In this document: piece by piece, positions 11,667-22,087 of the stretch
How the letters are laid out: every line of letters starts with the position of its first letter
How positions within the stretch are numbered: position 1 is the first letter of the stretch
Source: Clarkia xantiana subsp. parviflora
Lineage: Eukaryota; Streptophyta; Magnoliopsida; Myrtales; Onagraceae
DNA: 64,000 bases
Assembly (NCBI GenBank): GCA_036873135.1
Contig: JAPTYO010000011.1
Location: forward strand, 13,278,747 to 13,342,746
Direction of reading: 5' to 3'
Program-made: the position numbers and the translations under genes
The notes under the pieces: generated by a model
The model's database searches: none
What the model saw: the letters and a program-made list of their open reading frames with translations, nothing else
Told to the model about the DNA's origin: nothing

Positions 11667-12384
11667 TGTTGGATCACGGTGGAACTCCGGTACGGACTTT
11701 GACGGCAATCCTAGCTCCTTCGCTCCACGCAATCCTGCAAGAGGGGATAGACCGGGCGGTGACCCAGAATCCCTCTCCGATGCTTAAATGAGTGCCTAAT
11801 ACGAACTGGCAAGCAATAATCTCAAAGGGTATGTAATTCAACGTAAGTGTTCTGAGGTGACCTCTTGCCCTTTTATAGGCGAAGAGATGCCTCAGGTACC
11901 TGGTGAACCGTTGGGGGTGGTTAGCCCGTATCTCGCGTATCTCGGATGTGATCCCGCCTATCTAGGCCATGATCTCGCTTATCTCGGCCACGCCCCGCGT
12001 ATCTTGGCCACGCTCCGTGTATCTTAACCACGTTCCGCGTATCTCGGCCACGCCCCGCGTATCTTGGCCTTATCCTCTGGTAACGAGTCCCGACTCCCGT
12101 CGGGGACTCCAGAGTTATCTCATTGTGTCACCGCTCGGGGCCCCTCGTCATCGTGACAGGGCCAATCGTTCTCAGGGATTCGTCATCGGGGCCTACTTAA
12201 AGACTTCTCATCGGGAGCTTCCAGTTCATCTGTCGGGACCGACTCTGTCGGGACCTTTCATCATCGGGACTCCCTTCGTCGGGACCCTTCTCCTAGGTCA
12301 TCTTGACCTTCATTCGGGGCCTGGTGGGCCTGTTTGCCGTTTCATCACCGTTAAAGGGCCTGACGGCTGTAGTCGAACCCATCA
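11667..12384 (-). repeat. 3' LTR of B
   Basis: 718 bp, TGTTGGATCACGG to CGAACCCATCA on the plus strand. The polypurine tract lies next to it at 12385-12403 (minus strand CTCATGTCTTGGGGGCAAA). Confidence 0.95.
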
Positions 12385-12767
12385 TTTGCCCCCAAGACAT
12401 GAGGGACTTTTAGTTCGTCGTGTCTTCCAACTCCCGACCTCCCAATATTGGAATCGGGGATCTTTCCCTTGACATGGTCACTCAGTACTAGTCTTCTCCT
12501 TCACGTTTCCTCAGTGTTCTGTAGATAACTGCCAAATCCCAGGGGTCTCCTCGGTTCCCCAGTTCATTAAATGCAGTAGATAGTGAAGCGACGTTTTCAG
12601 CCCTCGTGCCTGATTTTTCGCGCCTGTTCTTTTCTGAAAAGTGCTTTTCAGGCCGTCTCATCATTACGTCTGTTGTCCTTCTGCACGTTTCATCTCAACG
12701 GTCCAGATTAAAACTCTTCGACTTCGACGACTCGGATCGAAGTGTCCCTTCAACTGTCTTCTTCGCC

Positions 12768-12774
12768 TATAAAA
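12768..12774 (+). promoter_or_regulatory. Possible TATA box of the antisense gene in B
   Basis: TATAAAA within CGCCTATAAAACCC, about 160 bases upstream of the ATG at 12935 and outside the LTR. It suggests transcription independent of the LTR, on the strand opposite to gag-pol. Inferred from sequence only. Confidence 0.5.
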
Positions 12775-12941
12775 CCCTAGCCATGGTCACAGTTTAACTT
12801 TAATTGTATCCGAATTCTCAAAAGCTCTCTGCAATTTCTCTGCGAATTCAAGCTCTGTAATTCCGAAGGCCTTGGAGTTCCTCCGATCATATTTTCGGCG
12901 ACGCCCAGTTCATTCCCTCAACTTCCACTTCATCATGTCTG

Positions 12942-13035
12942 GTAAGGGTTTTCCCTTCATTGCTTGTTCGTCTTTACCTTATTTATAGCTTTCCAAGAAT
13001 CCCACTGTGTTTTTCTTGCCATTGTTGCTTTTCAG
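12942..13035 (+). other. Intron 1 of the antisense gene
   Basis: GTAAGG at the 5' end, a pyrimidine-rich stretch, then TTTTCAG. Splicing joins ATG-TCT-G to AC-AGC and opens the long downstream frame, which otherwise lacks a good start. Confidence 0.6.
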
Positions 13036-14871
13036 ACAGCGGGTCCAGCTCTGAGGGGAGAAAACCTTTTAATTTTGATTATGCTCTGAATGAAATTTCC
13101 AATACTGCTTACGATGCAGCCCTCCGAGAGGGGTGTATCACTTCTACTTGGGAACCCCGTTTCCGGTATCCTTGGCCTCGCCCCTCGGGTAACCCTGAGG
13201 TTACTCGTCCCCAAAAGGGGAGGTATTTGTCTCTACGGGGCAAGTATCAGCGGGGATCAGATTCCCCTTCTGTGGTAATCTGGTCGAGATGTGCCAGCAT
13301 TACAAAACGCATCCAACTACCTTCTCTCCCCATGCCATCCGCCTATGGAACGCCTTCCAGGTTCTCTGCTTCCGACAGAAGTGGGTCTACAGCCTCCAGC
13401 TCTTCAGAACCTTCTATGGGATGAAGTGCAACGAGGCGGGGGTTTGCGCCTTCTATCCTCAGATGCCCAAGTGGAGTAAGCAGCAGCTTGCACGGTGTAG
13501 CTGGACCAATGACACCTGGAAGGTGGTCAAGGGTCGGGGACTCCTGGTTGACACGGGGTCCGACAACAGTGGTTGGAAGAGGAGCTACTTCTTCATCCGA
13601 CACTCTTCGATCCCCTGGCCCCGATGGGAGGTGACAGCAGATTCCCCGCCTACCTTCCACACTTATTCCGATGAAGATTTCGAAACTCTTCAACTCATCC
13701 AGCTTTATCGATGGGGGGAGTCCTACACTCCCCTCGACGCCAATTCCCTCGTGGAGCGGGACCTGGTGAACGCCGGGATCCGACTCCTCGATATAATCTC
13801 AGGGGGGCAGCTTTTCGACGGCCCTTCTAATATGGTTCCCTGGGTAAACTTCTAACTCTTCTTCGTTTACTGTTTGCAGCCAAGAAGGTATCTGTGCTGA
13901 CCGATCTGTTCCTTAAGCAGGGGGAGACTGATGCTGTTCGCCCCTCGCGGAAGAGGAAATCCGCAAAGAAGGCCACTGCTCAGTCGGGGTCTCCTTCCGC
14001 GGAGCAGCCCAAGCGGAAGCGGGTGGATCTGGACCAGCTCTTCGACGTCCAGAATGCTGAAGAAGGTAAAAAGCTCCGACTTGCTATTAAATCATATAAG
14101 AGGATGGTCCCGAAGGATTTGATTTCTTCGACCAAGGAGGCCCGTATCGCTGATGTCAAACGAATCCTTCGAGGCGAAACTCCTCGTGTCTTGAAAGCGG
14201 GCTATTACCACTACCGCGGGAAGGATCAATACGTCTCCCGACGTATCATTTGGTGTAAGAATCCTGATGAACTTCCTGACTACATTTCTGAAGCCTCTCG
14301 TCCTCCAGGTGCAGGTCGCTCGGGAGTTCCATCGGGTGCTGCAGCTTCCGCGGATGCACCGTCTTCAGCAGGGGCGCCTCCCTCAGCTGGGGAGAAGGCT
14401 CCGACCAGCGAACAGTTTCGTCGGGTGGAAACCTTGGACTCCTCCGAGGAGACTGACGAGGGTGGTTCCCTTCGTCATCGTCGGAGGACGGGGCAATCCC
14501 CCCTGAAACCAGCCCCTCAGGGGCCACCTCCTTCATCTTCTCCGCAGCCGCGGCAGCCGTCGCCCATCCATAACTTCACTCCTTCCCCCGTTCGGGCCGA
14601 GACGGAGGCATGCCCCTCCACGTATCGTCCTCCTCCTCCTGTTGCTCTTGATAGGAATTTCTATAGGCCCTTCAACCCTTCACAAGCGAATGCCCCCTGG
14701 ACTCCCATCAAGACGCTGCAAGGAGTCCCGCTTACACAAGGGGAGCAGCACCGGGACCTGGCCCTGCATCTGCTGGCAGGCTCGATCCTGCCTACCATGC
14801 GGTATCCGATTTCCCTCAATCGGACGGCCATGCATCGGGATGTCAGAGAGATGTCCATGCGCCGGATAGAG

Positions 14872-14945
14872 GTAAGACTTCGCTTCTCTCTTTTCAACGA
14901 TAAATCGGGTTGTTTGTCTATTAACACTTTTTCCTCTTATTGTAG
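14872..14945 (+). other. Intron 3 of the antisense gene
   Basis: GTAAGA donor, T-rich tail and TTGTAG acceptor; 74 nt. Splicing links the frame ending at 14871 in phase 0 to the coiled-coil frame from 14946. H has a similar candidate at 46831-46913. Confidence 0.7.
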
Positions 14946-15789
14946 GAGCTCGGGGACTTCAACCGTCTTCTTGGGTACATCATCGCCTATGATGAGTCCC
15001 GGGAGCGGGATCGAGCAGCCCTCGACCAGCTTAAGGAGGATCTTAAGGCCTCCCAGTCTTCGCGAGGAAAGCTTGTCAAGGAGCAGGCTGTCTTTGACCA
15101 GAAGGTTCGGGACCTCCAGAAGCAGGTCGGGGACTTCGAGGGGCTCTTGAGGCAAGAGCGGCAGGAGCGGCAGGCGGCTGTGGATAAGCTGGTCCTCGAG
15201 AAGAAGGCTGCTGAGGACAAACTGGTCCTCGAGAAGAAGGCTCTGGAGGAGCAAATCGCGGGGTTTCCTGCGCAGCTGGTCGAGGCGGAGGCAAAGGGCC
15301 GGGAGGATTATCGGAGGTCTGGGGACTTCTAGGCCGACGCTATGAAATTCTTCGGCGCGGAGGTGGAGAACACTCTTTTCAACGCGGTTGAGGAGCTTCA
15401 CCTGGAGTATGGGGACGCCATCAACTTTGACAAGTCTCCTTCCCTCGCTCCCTTTGCGAAGAAGTATTTTGCTCTTTCCGAGGAGAGTGATGGGGGGAGT
15501 ACCCCCGTAATTGTCGAAGACGCCTCTGAGCTTCCAAGTGCAGATGCTCCGATAGTCGACCCTCCCGAGGCCAACCCTGTGGACCCTTCTGCTATCGACT
15601 CCGCGGACCCAGCTGCTGCTGATGTTGCCGACAAGGACCAAGCTTAAACGTTTATTTTTAGAGTCCTTGTATCTTCTCCTTTGTCGTCATTGTCGAGCCT
15701 TTGAGCCCTTATCAATTATCAGACTTTCTCAGTTCCGATTTTCTCGATGCATTTCTTCAAGTGGCTTTTACTATGCCTGCCTAGGTCGA

Positions 15790-16440
15790 TACTTCGACAC
15801 TTAAGGCGACTTATCATCGTGCATCACTTAAGACGGCTTAATATCGGGCACCACTTAAAGCGACTTTTCAAGGCTTAATCCAAAACACATGCATCACTTA
15901 AGACGACTTAATTCCGCGCACCACTTAGGGTGACCTAGTTCCGTGCATCACTCAAGGAGACTTAGTATCGTGCACCACTTAAGGCGACTTCTTGATACGT
16001 AGAATAAATCTAAGGATCGTGCACCACTCAAGGCGACTTAGTATCGTGCACCACTTAAGGCGACTTCTTGATACTTAGAATAAATCTAAGGATCGTGCAC
16101 CACTCAAGGCGACTTTTCTCGTGCACCACTCAAGGCGACTTCTTGATACTTAGAATAAATCTAAGGATCGTGCACCACTCAAGGCGACTTTTCTCGTGCA
16201 CCACTCAAGGCGACTTAATTCCGCGCACCACTTAAGGCGACTTTGAAACTTAGCATAAATCTAAGGATAACTCTGACTGGAAGCAACCTCTTTATTTATT
16301 GACGGCACAAAATTGGCTTACATCGAATTAAACGATAAACAGCATACACCACTTAAGGCGATTTTACATCGGGCACCACTTAAGGCGACTTTATCGGGCA
16401 CCACTTAAGGAGACTTTCTTCGGGCACCACTTAAGGCGAC
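15790..16440. repeat. Tandem array of GCACCACTTAAGGCGACTT in B
   Basis: About twenty copies of a ~20-bp core in composite units with GATACTTAGAATAAATCTAAG. The core is the reverse complement of the 27-bp array in C (31966-32660), as expected for opposite orientation. It lies between the pol stop and the antisense gene's 3' end, where it could act as an intergenic or termination region. Confidence 0.9.
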
Positions 16441-16445
16441 TTTCT

Positions 16446-19004
16446 TCAAGCATGGTGTTTCTTCAAGTGTTCGCCACTAAAAGAATGCTTTAACGTTCTG
16501 CCATCGAGGTCTTCCAACTTGTACGCATTTGGAGCTGGCATCCCCACGACCTTATAAGGTCCTTCCCATTTTGGTGACATCTTGTTGATTCGATCCAAAA
16601 GGGTGAACTCGTTGCGACGCCAAACCAGCTCCCCGACGAAGAACTGTCGGGACTTCACTCGCCGATTGTAGTACCTGGCCGTCGCCAAACGCATTCGAGC
16701 TTGGATTTCATCGGCTTCCCGCCTCTTTTCTTCGAGTAAGTCCAAGTCCAGACGTCTCACTTCATCATTCGTCAGAGGCTCGTAATATCTCATCCGATGG
16801 GACGCTACAGCTACCTCCACGGGGGCGACAGCTTCCGTGCCATAAACGAGGCCAAACGGAGTCTTCCCTGTTGATCGTTTGGGCGTCGTTCTAACAGCCC
16901 AAAGCACGTTTTCCAGTTCATTCAGCCACTTGCCTTTCACGGCATAGACCCTCTTCTTCAGGCCATCCATCACGATTTTGTTGGCTGATTCCACCTGGCC
17001 ATTAGTCTGAGCATGGCGTACGGAGGCGGTCCGATGCTCGATGTTCAATTCCTCCAGATACTCCCTTACCTGAGAGCCGTTAAACGCTGAACCATTGTCG
17101 ATGATCACCACCTTAGGAATCCCGTATCTGGACACAATGTGGGTCTGGAGGAACTTGACGATCTGGTTCCCCGTCGTTCTGGCCAATGCCTTCGCCTCTA
17201 TCCATTTCGAAAAATAATCGATTGCTACAAGTAAATACTTAAATTGACCTTGTGCTTGTGGAAGAGGTCCCACCAAGTCGATGCCCCACTGCGCGAAGGG
17301 CCATGCACTCTTGATGGATGTCAGATTAGCGGCCGGAGCCACGATACTCGGGGCGTACCTCTGGCACGCGTCACAGGATCGGACCAACGCCGTTGCTTCC
17401 TTGCTCATTGTGGGCCAATAATAGCCCAAGTTCAGCACTTTCCTCATAATGGATCGGGCCCCTTCATGACAAGCCGCGACCCCTTCATGTACCTCCCTCA
17501 GGATTCGATTTGTGTCGGGCTCTGCCACACACTTCAAGTACGGAGTCGAGAACCAGCCCTTCTTGTACAGCTGATCGTCTAGCATCACGTAATTAGCCGC
17601 GATCCGGCGTATCTTGTCTGCCGCTACCTTTTCATCGGGGACTGCCCCCGTAGTCAGGTACGCGACTATCGGGGTCATCCAAGTGGGCTCCTCCTCCGAT
17701 TTTGCCTCAATGGTACACACCTGCGTTGGGTCGATGGTCGATAAGATCACCTTCTCCAAGAAGTGCACCTTCCGATTTTCCTCTAAGGGTGCCCCCAGGG
17801 CAAATTTGCTCAGGGCGTCTGCCTCTACGTTTTCCTCCCTCGGGATTGCCTCGATATCGAAGATTTTAAAGCTCTCCTTCAGGGCTTGCACCTCGCGTAG
17901 GTATTTCTTCATTATCGGACTCCTCGCTTCGTATCGCCCTTGAACCTGGTTTACGATTAAAGCTGCGTCACACTTCACTCTCAAGTGATCGACTCCAGTG
18001 CCTTTAGCAATTTTCAGGCCCGTGATAAGAGCTTCATATTCCGCTTCATTGTTTGTGGCCTTGAATGTTAAAGCCAAGGCGTATCGGAGCGGCTCACCTT
18101 CACCCGGTGGTATCAACAAAAAGCCCGCTCCTGATCCGTCCGAACTCGAGGAGCCATCCGTGTACATTTCCCAGGTATTTTCTTCGTTTGGCTGTTCTGA
18201 TTGCTCTGCCCTCTCTGGTTGTTCTTCTATCGGGACCTCCATGGTTGCCCCCTCTACAGGGTCCGCTTCTTCCAGATCGGGGGCTGTAGATTCTGCTATG
18301 AAATCTGCCAATGCCTGGCCCTTAATGGCCGTTCTTGGAGCGAAGTGTATGAGAAACTCACTAAGCTCTACTGCCCAATTCACTAATCTCCCCGACGCAC
18401 CCGGTCGGTTCAAAAAATGCTTCAAAGGCTGGTTCGTCAGCACAGTGATCTCGTGTGTGTGGAAATAAGGCCTTAGCTTCCGAGCAGTAATAATCAACGC
18501 AAAGAGGTACTTCTCAACGGCAGGATAATTTAATTCAGACTTGGCAAACTCCTTGCTTACATAATAGACGGGGACTTGGTTACCCTCAACAACCTTCACT
18601 AACACAGAGCTAATGACAAATTCAGAAACAGCCAAATAAAGGTAGAGCGGCTCGCCTGGAACCGGTTTTGCCAACGGCGGGAGGGTGCGAAGGTGCTGCT
18701 TGAGTGCTTGAAACGCCTCTTCACACTTGGCAGTCCACTCGAATTTCTTGTTGGCCCTCAGGACTTCAAAAAATGGCATTGATCGGTCGCTGGCTTTGGA
18801 CAGGAAGCGATTCATTGCAGCTAGTCGGCCATTCAGCACTTGTACCTCCCGATGGTTTATCGGGGACTGCATCTCCTCAATCGCCATCAGCTTCTCGGGA
18901 TTCACCTCAATTCCTCTCTGGCTCACCATAAAGCCCAAAAATTTCCCAGAGTGGACTCCGAAAGCGCATTTCGTCGGGTTTAAGCGAACTTGATGAAGCC
19001 TCAT
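16446..19004 (-). CDS. B pol, part 2: RNase H, second RNase H and integrase
   Basis: An uninterrupted 852-residue frame, in a different frame from part 1. Residues 1-110 are the RT end (connection); about 118-240 are the RT-linked RNase H region. Residues 279-400 are a second RNase H with acidic residues D283 (YTDGS), E320 or E323, D346 and D397. Integrase has the zinc-binding set H506, H513, C544, C547 and the catalytic triad D576, D636, E672 (35 residues between the last two). The C-terminus has the RRV..R.F..GELVWRR region typical of plant gypsy integrases. It would remove the RNA template and insert cDNA in the nucleus. In the intact polyprotein it continues from the RT frame; a one-base loss at 19001-19004 separates them, leaving an ATGA overlap. 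Confidence 0.88.
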   Translation of the reverse strand: MRLHQVRLNPTKCAFGVHSGKFLGFMVSQRGIEVNPEKLMAIEEMQSPINHREVQVLNGRLAAMNRFLSKASDRSMPFFEVLRANKKFEWTAKCEEAFQALKQHLRTLPPLAKPVPGEPLYLYLAVSEFVISSVLVKVVEGNQVPVYYVSKEFAKSELNYPAVEKYLFALIITARKLRPYFHTHEITVLTNQPLKHFLNRPGASGRLVNWAVELSEFLIHFAPRTAIKGQALADFIAESTAPDLEEADPVEGATMEVPIEEQPERAEQSEQPNEENTWEMYTDGSSSSDGSGAGFLLIPPGEGEPLRYALALTFKATNNEAEYEALITGLKIAKGTGVDHLRVKCDAALIVNQVQGRYEARSPIMKKYLREVQALKESFKIFDIEAIPREENVEADALSKFALGAPLEENRKVHFLEKVILSTIDPTQVCTIEAKSEEEPTWMTPIVAYLTTGAVPDEKVAADKIRRIAANYVMLDDQLYKKGWFSTPYLKCVAEPDTNRILREVHEGVAACHEGARSIMRKVLNLGYYWPTMSKEATALVRSCDACQRYAPSIVAPAANLTSIKSAWPFAQWGIDLVGPLPQAQGQFKYLLVAIDYFSKWIEAKALARTTGNQIVKFLQTHIVSRYGIPKVVIIDNGSAFNGSQVREYLEELNIEHRTASVRHAQTNGQVESANKIVMDGLKKRVYAVKGKWLNELENVLWAVRTTPKRSTGKTPFGLVYGTEAVAPVEVAVASHRMRYYEPLTNDEVRRLDLDLLEEKRREADEIQARMRLATARYYNRRVKSRQFFVGELVWRRNEFTLLDRINKMSPKWEGPYKVVGMPAPNAYKLEDLDGRTLKHSFSGEHLKKHHA

Positions 19005-20415
19005 CGCTCAAACGCCATGGTTAGGTTGTGCACATGATCCTCGGCTTGTCGGGACTTCACCAGCATATCATCCACGTAAGCCTCCATGGTTTCCCCCAGC
19101 ATATCTCCGAACAGCTTGTTCACCATCCGCTGGTAGGTTGCCCCAGCATTGATCAATCCGAAAGGCATGACATCGTAGTGATAGATGTCACTGTCTGCAT
19201 AGAACGCTGTGTGGGGAGCGTCTTCCTTGGCCATCTTGATCTGATTGTAGCCCGAATACGCATCCATAAAACTCAACAGCTCATGTCCCGACGTGGCATC
19301 CACCAGCTGGTCGATTCTCGGGAGTGAATAACAGTCCTTCGGGCAAGCCTTGTTCAGGTCACGGAAATCCACGCACATTCGCCATTTCCCGTTAGTCTTC
19401 TTCACCAGCACCGGATTAGCAACCCAAGTTTGGAATCGGAGCTCTTTAATAAACCCAGCACCGAGCAACCTGCCCACCTCCTGCTGGATCGCGATCTTCT
19501 TATCTGTGCCCATCGGACGCCTTTTCTGCGTAATAGGCTTGATTGCGGGGTCTATCTTCAGCTCATGTACGATCACATCGGGGCTGATTCCTGGCATATC
19601 GCTCGGGGACCAGGCAAACAGCTCCTTGAACTCCTTCAGCAACTCAATCAATTCTCGGGCTGTTTTCTCGGTAAAGGCAGACCCGATTTTCACCTTCCAC
19701 TGAGGTCCGTCAATCTCGACTTCTTTTAAATCTTCTACGGGGGCGGGACGCCCGAACTCCTCTCTAGGATCTGTATCTGTCTGGAGGACAGTCATGGCTT
19801 CTCGCCTCCTCCTTCGGGTGGCATTAACATAGCATTTTCGGGAAGCTACCTGGTCACCCTTGACTTCTCTGACCCCGTGGTCGGTCGGGAACTTCATCTT
19901 CTGGTGTACTATCGAAGCAACCGCCATCAGGGGGTTGATGGTGGTTCTCCCGATAATCGCGTTGTAAGTCCCCGCGGAATCAACTACCACAAACTCCACG
20001 TTCCTCCTTTCTGATTTCCACCTGCTACCAAACTCCACTGGAAGGGTGATTACCCCTAGCGGATAGGAGGTAGAGCCAGAGAACCCTACCATCGGAAGTT
20101 TGCCTCCTTCAGATCTTTCTTCGTTTTCCCCATAGCCTCTAACGCGTCCATGAATAGAATGTCGGAGGAGCTCCCTTCGTCGATGAGAATTCGCTTCATT
20201 TCGAACCCGTCTACATCCAAGGTTACCACCAAGGCGTCGTCGTGCGGAGTTTCCACGCCTATGAGATCTTCCGATGAAAAGGAGATTACCATCTCTTCTT
20301 TCAAGGTCCAGGATCGGGACCTCTTACCTAGCACTACCACCGTAGGGATTCTAGAGGCATAAACCTCTCGGGCGGATGAGGTGTCACCTCCAGCAGCAAA
20401 CCCTCCATGAATCAC
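19001..20415 (-). pseudogene. B protease and reverse transcriptase (pol part 1)
   Basis: The first frame (20415-20086) holds the aspartic protease core LIDEGSSSDILF, a Tat-type D-x-G variant (C has D-G-G). A one-base loss near 20096 shifts into the second frame, 20092-19001 (363 residues). That frame contains the RT: FIKELRFQTW (~214-223), the catalytic Asp in SFMDAYSGY (D277), MPFGL (309-313) and YVDDMLVKS with the two metal-binding Asp at 341-342. The second frame ends at TGA 19001 through another one-base loss. Protease would cut the polyprotein and RT would copy element RNA inside the particle. RT motifs are intact, but the frame breaks should prevent a full polyprotein. Confidence 0.85.
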
Positions 20416-20496
20416 GTTGATAGTGCCCCATCTCTCCTTACGAGCACCGGATGACTCTGGGTCGGTTCTCTTCTTCTTTGGGGACCGATCGCGGGA

Positions 20497-22049
20497 TCAG
20501 GAACGGGACCGCGATCGGGATCGGGAGCGGGATCGACACCGCTTATCCCCGACGAATTCCTTGAGCTTCCCCTTCTGGATCAGCTTTTTGATCTCCTTCT
20601 TCAGTTCCCGACAATGGTTGGTGTCGTGACCATTTGCGCGGTGAAATCGGCAGTAGCGATCCGTGCGAGATCCCAAGAATTCTCCATCCTTCTTTGGGGG
20701 GTACCTGGAGATACCTTGTCGTTCCATGACCGTCAGTACCTCCGCCATGGAGCAGTTGAGAGGAATGTCGAGATCCTCCCGCTTATCCTTCCTTGAAGAA
20801 CGCCTATCGTCCCTTCGATCAGGGCGGCCTCGATTCCGACTACTTTCGGGTTTACCCTTTGACTTACGATCGTCGAAAGGTTTAACCGACTGCTTCCCTT
20901 TGTTCGACTTTGGGGGCTACAACTCTCCCGCGGCTATCTTTGACTCCTGGACATCGATTTGCCGTTTTACCCTCTTTTGTAGTGCCTCCATATTCCACAC
21001 AGCTTTTTCAGCTACACTGTGCATTAGGTCGGAACCGCAGGGGGCCGTTAAGTTCCGGATAAAGGTACGGATGGTTTCTCCCTCCGAGATCTCCTCATCA
21101 ATCTCTGCCACACTGGCAGTGTACCGCTGGTAATAGTGCGCCAGCGATTCGTCGGGCCTCTGTACCACATGGGTCAGGGACCTCACACTCTTCAGCAAAC
21201 GTCTCCGACCCTGGTATTGCTGGATGAACCGGTCGTGCATATCCGCCCAGCAAGTGATGCAGCCTGGGGGCAGACTAAAGAACCAGGTCAGGGCGCTTTC
21301 TCCAAGTGTGTTCGGGAACAGCGTACACACTATATCTTCATTCGGGGCTCTTCCCAGACATGCCATGAGGTGCTTCTGGACATGACGAACAGGACCTCCT
21401 TCACCATCGTACTCCTTTATCGTGGGGATACCCAGCCCTGGTGGGGCTAGGGTGTCTATGAGTCGGGGAACGAAGGGATGAGTAGACCGATCCTCAGCTC
21501 CGATACCAGCGGCTTCTGCTCTCCCATGCAGATGTTCACGATATTTACCACCTGATCAGGGGTGATGGGACCATTCAGGGGAATGGTCCTGTGCTGTACT
21601 GGCCCTGGCCCATCAACCACGAACCTCTCCGGCTGACCGGATACCCCACTTCTGTTCTGGCCCCGGGGCGGAGCCTCCTGTGCATTCCGAACCTCTGCTG
21701 GTGGGGCCACTTCTTCCAACGGGGGCATATCCTCCTGCCTCCTCGCAGCCTCTCTCCGATCTAAGAGAGCCTCCACGGCTGCCAAGAACATAGGCATGGC
21801 TTCTGCCACCGCCCTTGTCAGGTCCACAGCTGGGGGGGCCTCCTTTCCCCTATTGCCCTGGTGCTGAGCAGCAATGTCTCCGGGACCTTCATTGTGCCCC
21901 CCTGTCTGGGAGAGCTCAGCCGGGGGATGGTTCTGGTTTTCCTCCTGTTCTGGTAGTGAATTCAGAGTTGTTGCAGCAGGGTGACGGGAACCACCAGATT
22001 GTCCCTGTCTTCTGTGCTTGCCAGCCGCCATCGATCGAGTAGAAGGCAT
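20497..22049 (-). pseudogene. B GAG
   Basis: Starts at ATG 22049 just after the primer site (MPSTRSMAAGKHRRQG). The N-terminal third is low-complexity and acidic, with the helix MPMFLAAVEALLDRREAARR. A one-base loss in a G run at about 21491-21494 moves the frame; the capsid-like region follows (LGESALTWFFSLPPGCI, then YYQRYTASVAEI). TAG at 20917-20919 interrupts it where C has Glu. Next come a charged linker and a zinc-binding motif, [14 protein letters not shown], then an Arg-Ser repeat ending at an in-frame TGA (20497-20499) where C has Arg. GAG would package genomic RNA. The start is supported by the identical start in C at 27428. Confidence 0.85.
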
Positions 22050-22059
22050 ATCAGCTTTT

Positions 22060-22087
22060 TGTTTGATTTTCCCACAGACGACGCCAA
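22060..22087 (-). other. Primer-binding site region of B
   Basis: The minus strand reads TTGGCGTCGTCTGTGGGAAA directly after the LTR. C has TTGGCGCCGTCTGTGGGAAC, L and H near-identical versions. The matching tRNA cannot be named here with certainty; it is not initiator Met. Confidence 0.75.

Larger units (their letters stand above)
12935..15647 (+). pseudogene. Spliced antisense gene of B (putative gypsy-type transposon protein)
   Basis: Exon 1 is ATG-TCT-G (12935-12941). A 94-nt GT-AG intron (12942-13035) restores the frame into exon 2. A conserved block follows (GIRFPFCGNL near 13253-13282, then HAIRLWNAF and YFFIRH), resembling the plant 'putative gypsy type transposon' family. Exon 3 (13880-14871) is basic, then Pro/Ser-rich. 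A 74-nt intron (14872-14945, GTAAGA...TTGTAG) joins exon 4, a Lys/Glu/Leu-rich coiled coil ending in an acidic Ala/Pro tail at 15647. Defects: a frameshift in the C4A4G4 run at about 13209-13220, an unclear junction at 13844-13879 (intron-like but only 36 nt and wrong in phase) and TAG at 15330. A related copy lies in H. The biochemical function is unknown. Confidence 0.65.

Noticed and set aside
11969..12472. Frames of 167-179 codons on the plus strand in the LTRs of B (also 22390-22929)
   Set aside because: They follow short LTR sub-repeats (TATCTCGGCCACG) and lie in the non-coding LTR; the same applies to the minus-strand frame at 32666-33109 in C.
17244..19729. Plus-strand frames of 75-156 codons opposite pol of B
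   Set aside because: Mirror frames of the GC-rich pol coding strand; none resembles the real antisense gene, which starts at 12935.
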